Below, one piece after another: positions 26,601 through 38,600 of a stretch of DNA of 64,000 nucleotides. The DNA is from Holothuria scabra (lineage: Eukaryota > Echinodermata > Holothuroidea > Aspidochirotida > Holothuriidae). Below the pieces are notes generated by a model. It searched no databases. It was given only the letters and a program-made list of their open reading frames with translations, and was not told where the DNA came from. The first letter of the stretch is position 1, and each line of letters begins with the position of its first letter. The stretch covers positions 12,606,206-12,670,205 of the forward strand of contig CM074190.1 in the NCBI GenBank assembly GCA_037179385.1. The letters are read 5' to 3'. Both the position numbers and the translations under genes were made by a program.

Positions 26601-29600
26601 GTCAAAACCTTGTAAACACAGTGTCTCCGGAAAAATGCATGTGACTAAGCTTATCTTTAGTATGTGGGTTGTTGTATTGAGATGGTGATCCCAATTGACT
26701 TTCATGAAGGTCAAAGGTCATTTGGGGTCAGCAGTGTCAAAGTCTGACAAACTTGCTTGCATAGTATTACAGGAAAGGTGACTTGTAAGGCCCTGGCACG
26801 TAGATGATGCATAGTGATTAAATGATCTCTATTTTTTTGTGGAGGTCAAATGTCACTTTGGTTCACAAGGTGTCAAAGTCTCAATATCGTATTTACACAA
26901 ATTTCCCATGGTTGGTGTCTTCGATACTGCTTAATTTCACACATAGTATGTGGATGTGATATCAAGAGCAGAACCCTAGTTCTAGGTGGTCAAAGTTCAT
27001 CCAGGATCTCAATACATAGAAAGCTTGGATGCCTTGCATGTATACTTTGTTGGTTTATAACGGAGCACTGCCAATTTGAAAAACATTATGGAGCACTGTC
27101 CATTTGAAAAAAAAAAAAGATAGGCTTAAATTTCAGCGGCAAGGAATCACTAAGCCTTTTGGCTCCCTGGTCTCAAGTCTCCTACTATTGCTTGGAAGCT
27201 GTGAACTGCAGTGTCATACAGTTGTGTCTCCATAATTAACTTTTTGCCAAATGGTTAGACACCTTTTCATCTATGCATGAACTGCCAACAAATAGTAACT
27301 GTACCCCTGGAAGGATTAGCCTTTTGTGTATGGACTTTTTGAAAAGTTTGCAATAGTTCTGAGCTGGAAGAAATTCTAGTCTTTGAGTATGTGAGACAAT
27401 TATTTGCTTGTCTCCAAGTCTGACACTTGTCACCCCAAACTAAATTTTTGGTAGGGGATAACAAACTTATCTGTTGCTCCTGCTCTCTGACTGACATCAA
27501 AATCAAAAAGACTGACATCAAAATCAAAGAGTGCAGAGCACTGTTCCTGTTGGTCATAATATGCAGACACAGATAATACTCTGAATTCATTAGGGTCCTT
27601 TTGTGCTCACCATGCAGGATATGCCCTTAAAAATACACCATGCAGGACTACTGTATCTCTGCACAAGGAGTTTTAGACAGCTACTTTGGGGGAGGGAGAA
27701 GAAGTTCCGTTCACCGAGAGAATTTGAACTGTCATTAAAAAGCAAACTTGCCAACTGTTTCCTGTTAAGGGAAACTGTTCTGTTTTCTGAGCTTTTAAAC
27801 CCATAAAAATCAGAATGTTCCATTGTTCCAGCTTTTAGTTTTATCTGTAACCTAATACTAAAATGCTCCTGTTAGATCTTCTGTTTTCTGTGCTAGATGT
27901 TCCATTTTGGGGATGGTAATATTAGCAAGTATGAAGGAGTTGTGTGGTCATTGATGCTTCATGGTGGTTTCATAGTGTGCCTCATAAACCTGCAATAGTA
28001 GGAAATCTGTCAATTAAAATTCTAATCCTCTCCTTTCTTCCCCTTCCTCCATCCTCCCCTTCCTCTCCCCCTTCCTCTTTCTCCACGCCTCCTTCCCATC
28101 CCCATTTTCTTCTGATCGTTGGTATCAAGCTTTCTTTTGCACAACTGCATTGGCTACTGTATGTCCTGTACTTGCTGTGCTGCAATTTGTAAAACATGTA
28201 TAACTTCAAGTGTAATTTGACTCAATGTTTCCTGAACTCTACCAGTTGCAAAAATTGTTAAGTTTGTTGAACCATAGCCTATTATTCTTAGCTGTGAGCT
28301 TAATTGGTATTGGTAGCAACTTTATGATTTGTAGCACACCCATATTTATTAGCTCTGAACACACACTAGAATCCTAAACTGTTCTGCCAGCATGCTGTTT
28401 ATAAGAGTTTGAATGGTGTGTTTTCCAATACTTTTGAGCCTTGTACATATAAACATAATTTGATGATAGGGATCTTCCCAGGTGGAAAAACTGAATTTGG
28501 ATATATTTGTTCCAGTGTCATATATCATGGGATCCTCCCCAGTTAAAATATAATGAGGAGTTATAGTATGTGTCAATCTAGAAATCGTTATCGTAATGGA
28601 TTGCAGTGTGAACCAATCAAATTGTGTTGTAAAACTGTTATATTTACTGATTTATTACAGATTACATGAATGATGAATCATAAACATTCAGGAGCTGATC
28701 GTAAAAGGGTGACTTCCCTGTGACAATATTGTCAGGCTAGTTTACTAAAGGAAAATAAACACCTCCCCCCCCCCCACAATTTGAATTTACATGTCATACT
28801 TGTTCAGGAATAGCTCCTTAATGCATGCTACAATATTTTTGTTGTGGAAAGAATAGCTCCTTACTTTCTTCTTTTGTTTGTAATCTAGTCATGTTCAAAA
28901 GCATCTTCCAAATCAGAAGATAAATAAGACAAGGTTTGCGGTATTTTTTTTTTTTTTCTGGGGGGGGGGGGGGGTTATGAGGTAAGAAGAGTGTAAATGT
29001 CTGCCTAGTGAAGCCTGTGTCTATCAATTTTTTGTATGGGGGCAACATGGTCTCCACAGGGGTACCCCCGTCTCCACAGGGGATCCCACCCTACCTCCTG
29101 TTCCTGACCCTGCAAACCCCACCCAACCCCTTCCCGACCTCAAGTTCCCAACCTCCTTTCCCCTGCCAGGCCATGGGCCTATGTCCATTGTCCATTATGT
29201 GTTGATTTAAATTCTGAGTGCTATTGGCCTTTATGTATTATTCAAGAAAATTGAAATAGGCCTAATGGTCAGAATTGTACTGTACATACGTATGCTGTAT
29301 CAATGTGTAAAGCACATTCTGTACATGTTTATTTCAGAGATAGGGGACTGCGGGGAAGGGGGACACATGCTCCCTTCTGTTTGTTTTTTTTTATAACACT
29401 TTACAGCATTCATTTAGCTTGCATATACCCAAGCTTTCTACATATATACAGTAATGTTCAGTTTGTCTCAGAGATTTGGGGGATGTCGCAGGGCATTTTT
29501 TTTTTTTTTTAAGAATAGCATAATTTTTGGCTTATTTCCTTCTACTATCTTTAACGTATTTCATATTGTCTCTCCCCTTTTGCTCCTAAAGGGTCATTGA

Positions 29601-32600
29601 GACAGTTGTTGGTGCCATATAGCCTAGAGCATTTCAGGTATATATTATAGAGACTGTCATCTCATTTGGGATTTTCATTCATTAATGAAAAATAAAAAGT
29701 TTAAGTGGAGTTTTTCACAAATCCCAGGATTTTTCTTCTTATGTCACTTGTTAGTTTAACTCAAATTTTCATGGTTAATGGTCAGACTGCATAGAAGATT
29801 CTGCATACCTGACTCACTGAAATTGTTATTCATGAGTGACAAAAATCATTTATTTCAACTTCATGACTGAGACAATTTAAAGGCAGTCAACTCACAGTCT
29901 CTCATTCCAAACTACAACTTTTTTTAGTTGTCCCCAGAAGTTCTCAATTATTGGCACAGCTATTTGATGAGACAGCCAGATAATTAAATGCTGAATATTT
30001 TACTGAAGCTCATAATACACAGCATGCATAAGCACTGCTGTGGCTGAGTGGAGATAAAGGTGGTGGCATTTGAAGCGATAAAGCTTAGCAACGGGGAGAT
30101 CTGGAGTTTGATTCCTAGCCGGGTCAAAGTATTGTCGGTTTTTCATCCAAGAGCAATCTATGGTTTTTCCATCTGAACTGGTCTCCCAAAAAATACCAAA
30201 TTTGATCTGAATTGTTGAGTTGGTTGCCACCTGACCTGAAGTTGTAATTCATAAGCCAATGGCCTCTCCCATATTTGTAGTTACTTTAATAGCATTGTAA
30301 AAACAACTTCCCTTCAAGGCCTGATTATTATGGGGTCCTCTCTGTGTTTCGACCTCTCTATATTCCGACTTCTCTATGTTCCTACCTCTCCATATTCCGA
30401 CTACTCCATGTTTCAACCTCTCTATATTCCGACTGCTCTATGTTCTGACTTCTCTATATTCCGACTTCTCTCTGTTTCGACTTATAAACGTTTTGGTCGA
30501 AACATAGAGAAGTAAGAACATAGAAATTTTTAAAACGTCTCTATGTTTCCACTACTCCATGTACTGAATTCTTCACGTTTGAAATTTAGGTCGGAATATG
30601 GAGTAGTCGGAACATTGAGACGTCCAAAGTCTCTGTATTTCAACTTCTCTATGTTACGACTTTTTCAAATTTGCAGTTGGAACATAGAGAGGTCGAAACA
30701 TAGAGACTCCATCACTTCTGTATGTTCGGACCTGTCTATGTTTCAACCAAAACGTGAAGAATTGTGAAAAAGTGGGAACATAGAGAGGCCGGAACATAGA
30801 AAGGTCAGAACACTGGGACTGAACCATTATTATTATGTTCTTTACTGAGAGTGTTTTGATTACACATTGAGTCTTTTATAGTCATCCTGAAACAAGAGAC
30901 TGACATTGTGCCTTGATGAGGATGAATTTTATACAGTTGTGGGAAGGGCTTAAGTTAGTAGGTTAGGAGAATTGAAACTGTTTCAGTGAGAGGATTAGAC
31001 CTTAAAGCTACGTATTAGGTGTTGATATGCAAATTATCCCTTTGAATGAAAACCACAATTTCTCTCTTTTAAGTAGCTGCAGGAATAGTTCAATGACTAT
31101 TGAGGCAAATAAGATGAGTTGTCAGAAATAATGTCCTTCAAACTTTTCACAAAATATCGGCTCATTTAGGCCCTGTGAAGTTCTTATTTGATTCCAAAAT
31201 CTTTAGTAGTATACCCCTCTTTATATGGGGTTGGTTTATGACCGTGTCACCATAGACTGTTTACACTCATGCAACCAACACAGCTGTACAAATTTAGGCT
31301 TTCCAAGACTGCTGCCAGGCTGCTTACATGTATGTTAGTGTAATTTGACATTTAACTGGCAATACTTCAGACAAAGTGCCAACCTAAATGGAAGAACATC
31401 AATAAAATAGTCTGTCATTCTCTGCATTCAATTAAACCTTGCTTTGCATTCTTTTGAAAATGTTGAACATTTCTTGATTAATCTTTCCAGCTGTTTGAGT
31501 AAGTCCAAAGTGAACACTTGAACATACAGAATTAAGCAGGCAGCCATATATTAGCTTTACATACCTGTTTGTGACAATTTATGCATACTGTATGGCACAA
31601 GTAGTTTAATACATACAGTACTTTGTGATTACTGATTATGATCAAATGCACAGTAAGAATACACTAAGAATTTCCTGGATTATTCAAATAGTGTTTCATT
31701 TAAATCATTCATAATTTACTGCATTTAAGCTGATTTTAACCTAATTTTGAAAATTTGTTAATCATATGAAGATGCAGCCTTCATTTAAGAGACAAGCTGC
31801 TTGCAAAGTTGGTTGCCTGGTCTCTTTCTTAAACATCTGATATCTACTGTAAAATGCATAGCTATGGTTTGATGAACCATAGTTCCTTTGATGTGTAGGA
31901 TACTCTTCAGACTTACCGCTAAGTACAGTAGCCCTTGATTGTCTCATAATTACAAATAAAAAGCTTTGAAGTTTTGGAGTTTCAGTGTAGATAAATAACC
32001 TACCAAAGAGTTGTTAGGAATGTTACCCTCTCACAACTGGCATATCAGGAAAAAAAATAAATAAAACTCAGATTGCACTTCAATTTTGAACTGAAGATGA
32101 TTCCAAATTTGTACAAAAACATGTTTTTAGTTCATGTGCCAGAGTTGTGTAAATTTGTGGAACCCATCCAGTGGGAACTTGTTTCCTGAACACAGCTGTT
32201 GATGGGAACAAACCATTTGGTTACAGAATTTTTGCGTTGAGCCATTGCGTTCGTCTCCGAGTTGTTTGGAAGCCGATCAGATATCTGTTCTTGTGTACAC
32301 AAATGTGGGTACTCATTAATAAGTTTGGAATAGCAGGTGTCCTCGGAAGCTGATCAGACATACAACATGGAATGCTTGCTTTGTATAGTTTGTGGGGTTG
32401 CTGATGAATTGACATACAGAAACTGAAAATAAATAATTTTAGGATAGTTCTATTATCCCTCAGCTGTGATGAGTGAAGGCAGAGGAAGAGGGGGAGGGGT
32501 TTTATTATAACCTTAAAGTGTGTACCACTTTGTGGCAATTTTGGATTAGATAACTAGTCAACTTTTGGTGAGATTTAGTACATCTTTTTCAACTTACGGT

Positions 32601-35600
32601 CAGAAAGAGCCAAAACTTTACCAACCTTAAATTTGTTAATTGGTAAAATGAATTCACATCAAAGGATTACAAAAATGAATAAAAACCAAAAGTGGCATGA
32701 TGTCACAATGAAGAAGAGCATTTAGGAGATATTTGTGCAAAAATCAGATTATTTTATGGAAAAAATATTGCTCTGCTGAATAATGTAGGTTTAGGAGGTG
32801 AAACCTCATTTCACTATGAGACAAACCAGGATCATGCAGTTATGGAATCAAGATATCTTACCATTTTCTTATGAGAAAGTCAAAATAAAAACTATTGGTA
32901 TTATTTTGGAAGAAAAATGGATTAATTTTTTAATAAATCATTGGATTTTCGAGTAAAAATCACTGTAGTATGTGCAGCCTTTTTCTGCCAATATATAAGT
33001 ATAAAAGTTAAAAAGAAACCTGTGGCTTATATAAAGAAAGAGAACGGGTTCTCAGTTTCCCCTCCAAGCTCTCCCATATTGTATGTAGTATTCCCCACCC
33101 CCAATCAAGCTTCCCAAAGATTTTACCTTCCTTAACAGTTGACCTTCATAGTTGTTTGTATCTATTTCACTCCTACCTACCTCATCTCTTACACATATGA
33201 ACAGCTCCATCTATCGCCGAAGATGTACTGACAAAATAAGTCCTACAGAGGGCGAGCGCTAGTTAACCCTTGACCCGTCCTTGCTTTTTCGTCAGCAGAA
33301 CTATGTACCTCGTGTGTTTTTTGCTAGTTATATTTTCTCGGTTTGGATTATTCTGGAACCTCGCCCGTTCTTTTCACCTACAATCTTGACGCTTTTGACG
33401 TTCTGAGCCTTCCTGAAGGTTTGGGGATTCTACATTGCCCCCTTTTACCTCCTCTTTACATTTGTAGTCCCTACATAACTACAGTGAGTCCCTACCAAAC
33501 ATCTAATAGCACCATGGGTCAGGGCTGTCTCCTTTAGAGAGTGCCCTCAGTCTTTGAAAACTTTTTCTTAATACTGATGTTATTAGTGATAGCAGGCCTA
33601 CCATCTTGTTTAATGCTACATGATATGATGTAGGTCACTTTGTCTGCTGTTTATTTAGGGTAGTTCTGATTAAACCTATTTTGTTAATTGTCCAATCAAA
33701 GTGAAATATTTCCCATGAGTGATCATCAGCCCATCTAGAATCTTATTCCTATGTTCAGACTTGATGTGTAGATGTAATCTCTTGAATGAAGCGATGTAAT
33801 TTAATTTAAATGTTTGGTTCAATATGTTTGATATATTACCCATAAAAATTTTTAATATATACAGTTTACTTCCCCCCAGTTGTGATTTCATGACATATCT
33901 TTTTCTGTACCATATCAAATTATATGCACCCTTTTTTATTCATTTGTAGACCCACTTTTCCAAAACCAGACCAGTTTTGGGTCTCGTGGAGGTATCGGTA
34001 GCATGCCTCAAGTGAGAAATGGACCGGTAATGGCACTACAGGGTTATGAAATGAACCGCATGCCACAGGACTCGTTTAGGGGAAATGGATACGTCTTGTA
34101 CCCTGATGATAGTGGAAGACGTAAGTAATCTTTAGCACTGCAAATTTTGCAAAATTAGGTGTATTTTAACATCAGATTTATTGTGACATAAGATATATTG
34201 TAATATTTAATTTATTGAAATAATTACATGAACAAATGTTTGAATGACAATCAGCATATGATGAGAAAATTTTGGATTGTAGCTTAGCATTTTGTGTGTG
34301 TGTCTGAGGTACAGTATCACTTAAATTAAGACAAAGATTTGTAATTTTTGTTCACCTCTTTATTTCAATTTTATCAAATAAAATGAATAAAATGTTTTAG
34401 AAAAATCCCATGAGCAACAAACGAAGAAGTAGTAACTTCATAAAAGACTTGCGAACATGTGGTATAAACTCACTTTCTATTATAACAGGATTTTAGGTGG
34501 TAAGAGGGTCTGAGGAAAGCATTGAAAATTTTCTGTTGCAAGTTATATGCCTCTTGGACAAGCAATGGAATCGGCTTTAGACGAATCTGGATAGGTTGTG
34601 ATGGTCTGATTTTAGTCGGCCATTACTGCGGTCCATCACCTTTAATAAAAATTTCCTTACCTGTTCCGTGGATGGTTGTACACTGAAGCGTATCTTAATT
34701 TTTTCAACTTCACTGAATATATGAGGATTTGAAATTCACGTAGACAATAAATGAAGCTGATTAAAGACTAATGGACCCCACTAATGGCTGCCCACAGTCA
34801 CTAAAAACAAGCCCTAATCGGACTCATCTTTAGCCAGGGAAAAAAGCCCTGTGGGTGAGAGGATGTGGCAGCTCAAATAGTTTCAATGTAAAGAGCCACT
34901 ACCTTTTAATCTTTGGATTTCCTTGCTTACCTCTATCATAGATGGTTGAACACTAATTTGTATCTTAAATTCTCCAAGTTCACTAAATATGAGGGTTTGA
35001 AATTCATGTAAACAAGACAGTTTTAGGCTGATGGACCCCACTAATGGCGGACTACAGTCACTAAAAACAAGCGCTAATCGGATGCTTCTATATTTACAAT
35101 ATGGCTGCCACGATAATCACAACATTGTCGATATAATATTGCCCTGATGATATTGACTCATGTTTTGTCAAGGAGTGATATCCCAACAGAATCAAATAAA
35201 TGACTAAATTACTTTGAAATCTTTTATTTCGCTGTCTTTAGTCAGAGACCTAAAATGATCATGATTTATGTTGTCACAAGAAATGAAAGAACTGCACTTT
35301 ACTAACCTGCAAAACATGATTTAAAATCAGAAATTCTTTCAAAATGCTACAATGACAAGTGTTACAGCTGACATACTAGACTTTTGTACAGTTGTGCACA
35401 ATCAACATTACTACATGCATGTATATATATATATTCATACAGTAGGGCCCAAGTACAGTAGCCTAGCCCATACATTGTACTGTATGTACACACATACTGC
35501 TGGTATGTATAGAGATTATAAGCATGCTGATGGCAAATGTTAAAGACTACAGTTTTAAATGCACAATATACAGTAGTGATATCCTTGTGGAAATGCTGGC

Positions 35601-38600
35601 GATATCGATAAATGAAAAAAGATTATCGAGGCAGCCTTAATTTACAATTTGGAAATCTTAGTGGGGAATTCTCCCCATGTTCTTCCACTGCAAGCTTCAC
35701 CCTTGAGAATGATACATGTGCAGCTAATAGAACTTCCCCCATTGTAAGAAATTTTCACAAGTGTAGATTGAAAGGGGAAAAGTATAGTTTTGCAAGGCAG
35801 ACCATTAGATTTCCCTGGGTTGATTGTTCCCCATAATGTGGACGTGTCCTTTTGATAAAATCACACTTCCCAAAATTGGTTGCTACCAATCTGTTGCTGC
35901 CTGTGGAATTTTCATAAAATAATGGAAAAAAGGGTTCCCATTGGTAACCTTGATGAAAAGTGCTCATGTAATTTTTGCAATCTGGCTGCTTGACAAAGAG
36001 TTAATTACAACAACTGTAGTACTGTAGCTTTCAGTTGATTTGGGTAAGATAAAGGACTTTCCTGTTCTTGTGGATGTTATACATTGTTAAGTGGATATGC
36101 GTTTATGTAGCTCTTATAGCCCAGTGGCAGAAATGTGTTACGTGAAAAATAAGAATTCTCGTGAAGTACTTTCTTTTGGTTTTCAGCCCTCCCGGGTCCA
36201 CAAGAAAGACCTCTAGGCTGTCGGACCATCCAATTGGAAGGAGTTCCACATGGCTTTACAGATGAAATGGCCATGGACATGTGTGAGAGGATTGCTGGAC
36301 AAGTGGAACGTATGGAAAGGGGAAATGGACCTTTTTACCAAATCCGATTTGTTACCCAGGAGGCAGCTGGCCGTTCTTTTTCAATTCATGGTAAAAATGA
36401 TTGCCATCTTTAGTATAATTTTTAGCCGCATTAGTGTTATAGCCAAGAGTGAAATTCAAGTTAGAGCCCACTTTCCATAAAAAAGTGTCTCTTGGTTCTT
36501 TTGGTGTGTCCAGGAGGTATGTATTTACCTGTAGACCTTACCAGTTTTCAATTTTGTATGCATACTGGTCATGTTCAAAAAATGACCGGAGTTACCTTTG
36601 ATAAAAAAGTGGTGCCTGGTAACTTTTTGCTCAGGACATTTGTTGGTCTTTCATTGTGGCTGCCAGTTGTGAGTTTGATTCATGCCCAAACTGCTGAATT
36701 CATGGTGATTTTGAAAAATGTTGAACTTGCAACATGCAGGTTAGTATCGAGTTTGAGTATGACTGAACAAACAAATTCAAATACACTAAAGCAAGAGTCA
36801 ACTCAAACTACTGATGCAACTATGACATGTTACAGAAGTTGTCAAAGGGTTGGGGTGGGAGAGCATTCATCTGCATATAGCAGGTAAATGTACAGTCATA
36901 TCCCTAATGCCTGCCAAAGTGAACACCAAATAAAATTCTTTTTGGATATCCAAAGAAGTGTGAAGCCTCGATAGTGGTTGAATGTTAGTGAATATTAACA
37001 GAAGGGTAACATTCAGTCCTGTTTAAATCATGCAACAGCCCATGCCACCCACAGAGTTAGTATGTCATTGCAATACTCATGCACTTGTAGCTGATACCCA
37101 CTGCACAGTTGGTTATGCAACACAATGATTGCACACCTCAGTTTTCAGTCTAGACCAGTGGCATAGCCACGGGGAGGGTTTTGGGGGTTTAGAACCCCCT
37201 CATGACCCAACCTTGCAATGCAAAAAAAACCTTAAATAGTGGATTCTTCTCTCTATCCTTGAACTTTTCCCTCATATCCTGCCCCCAACCCCCCTCTCCC
37301 CCCCCCATGACACCAAAACCCTCCCCGTGACACAATTCTGGCTACGCCCCTGGTCTAGACTTCCAGTTTATAACAACAGGAGTGAGCACACTCACTCAAA
37401 ACAATAGCATGATTTATGAGAGAGTTCATGAATTATTGATATTATTCTCATGAAGTTTGCATCTAAAATTGGACACAGTCCTCTTTGCCTTGGTGAACAG
37501 TGGATCTACTTCACTCCTACTTACCTCACCTGTTCCTGTAGGTGGCGCTATAGCCCAATAGGAAACCTCCCTGGACACACCCTTGTTTCATTGGTTTTGG
37601 ATGCTAGGGAGCTGAGAAAACAGATTCCATCCACAGGGTAGGGGAACAGAGGAGGTGCAAATCATGCTGATAAAGAAAGGCACATGTTAAAGAAGTCATC
37701 ACTTTTAATTTCCAAAGGGGGGGGAGTGGTGGAAAAGGCATTTCTTTCTGTTTCAAATTTGTTTTTATTTTGTTTCATTTTGCAGGTATGCATATTTGTA
37801 TTAATAACAGCAAGGCACCCCAATTTAATAGTAGGCTCCTAATCGATTATGTAGCAAATCCTCAAGACCAGTATGAATACGAGCAAGAACAACGTCGTAT
37901 CATAATGGAAAGACATCGTGAAGATACACCCGTAGACAAGTTGACACAGATGGAATTTTCAAATCCTGCAATGGAGAGGATTACAGAGTGCATCAAAGGT
38001 GTGTAGCCTTCTAGATTACTTGATTTTATTTGGTCATTCAGGTCATGCTAAACCCTCATCATACGAATGGTGCCACATGCCACCTCAAGGATGGTTTAAA
38101 TATTTTAAGTGCTTAACCTGTACTTACTTTAAAAGAGTGCCTTTTACTAGCTTTATTAGCTCATGTTGTAAATTGTGATGTTCCTGAGTGGGGGGGGGGG
38201 GGGGAGGGGTGCTACAGGGCTTTGTTGAAGCAAAATTGGAGGGGCCTGGTCAAATATTAAATTCAGTATGATAATGCTTACAGGAAAGGAAAAGTTTGGT
38301 TTTGTAAGCTGCCTGCAATGTCCCAGCACCCTAGGAAATAGCCTTTCCAATACTCCAAAGCATTTACATGACACCTAGAGTTAGTTTTCAAAAACATGTT
38401 CGTATTTATTTGTTAGGTTCCTTGTTCAATGAGATGCTTGAAACATCTCCACATATCCTTTCTTCATTACAAACTAATATCGATTGAAAAGAAATGAAAG
38501 CTGTTTGGATGTAGTAAATTTTGAAAACTGTCACTGAGTCTACAATTTGTCTTTTTTGGAACAATTTTAGAGGACAATATTTTAGGAGAAGCCATTCAGG

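Larger units (their letters stand above)
29877..31005 (+). repeat. TTAA-MITE-2 copy interrupted by a SINE and a 16-bp array
   Basis: The left part (29877-30030) matches TTAA-MITE-2 through TTACACAGCATG-type sequence. The right part (about 30840-31005) matches its other half, including GATGAGGATGAA, GTTAGGAGAATTG and GTGAGAGGATTAGACCTTAA. The middle about 810 bp holds a SINE and the two-orientation array. Confidence 0.75.
10729..33949 (+). other. ENOX intron 2
   Basis: This 23-kb intron is the largest in the gene. It contains SINEs, several MITEs, a DR1-bearing composite element (25328-27171), a G-quadruplex-type tract (23036-23074), a pyrimidine tract (28022-28112) and a two-orientation 16-bp array (30338-30815). 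No other gene is supported. A block at about 18330-19200 has more CpG than its surroundings. Confidence 0.8.
36391..37785 (+). other. ENOX intron 4
   Basis: This 1.4-kb intron is largely repeat R1 (36905-37155, resuming at 37353) with a hAT MITE nested inside it. A 131-codon open frame at 36492-36887 has no recognisable features and lies wholly inside the intron. Confidence 0.85.

Noticed and set aside
27944..28209. Proline/serine-rich frames on both strands
   Set aside because: They arise from a CT-rich low-complexity tract.
36492..36887. 131-codon open frame in intron 4
   Set aside because: It lies between two well-supported ENOX exons, overlaps no conserved motif, and its right end approaches a dispersed repeat; chance is the simplest explanation.
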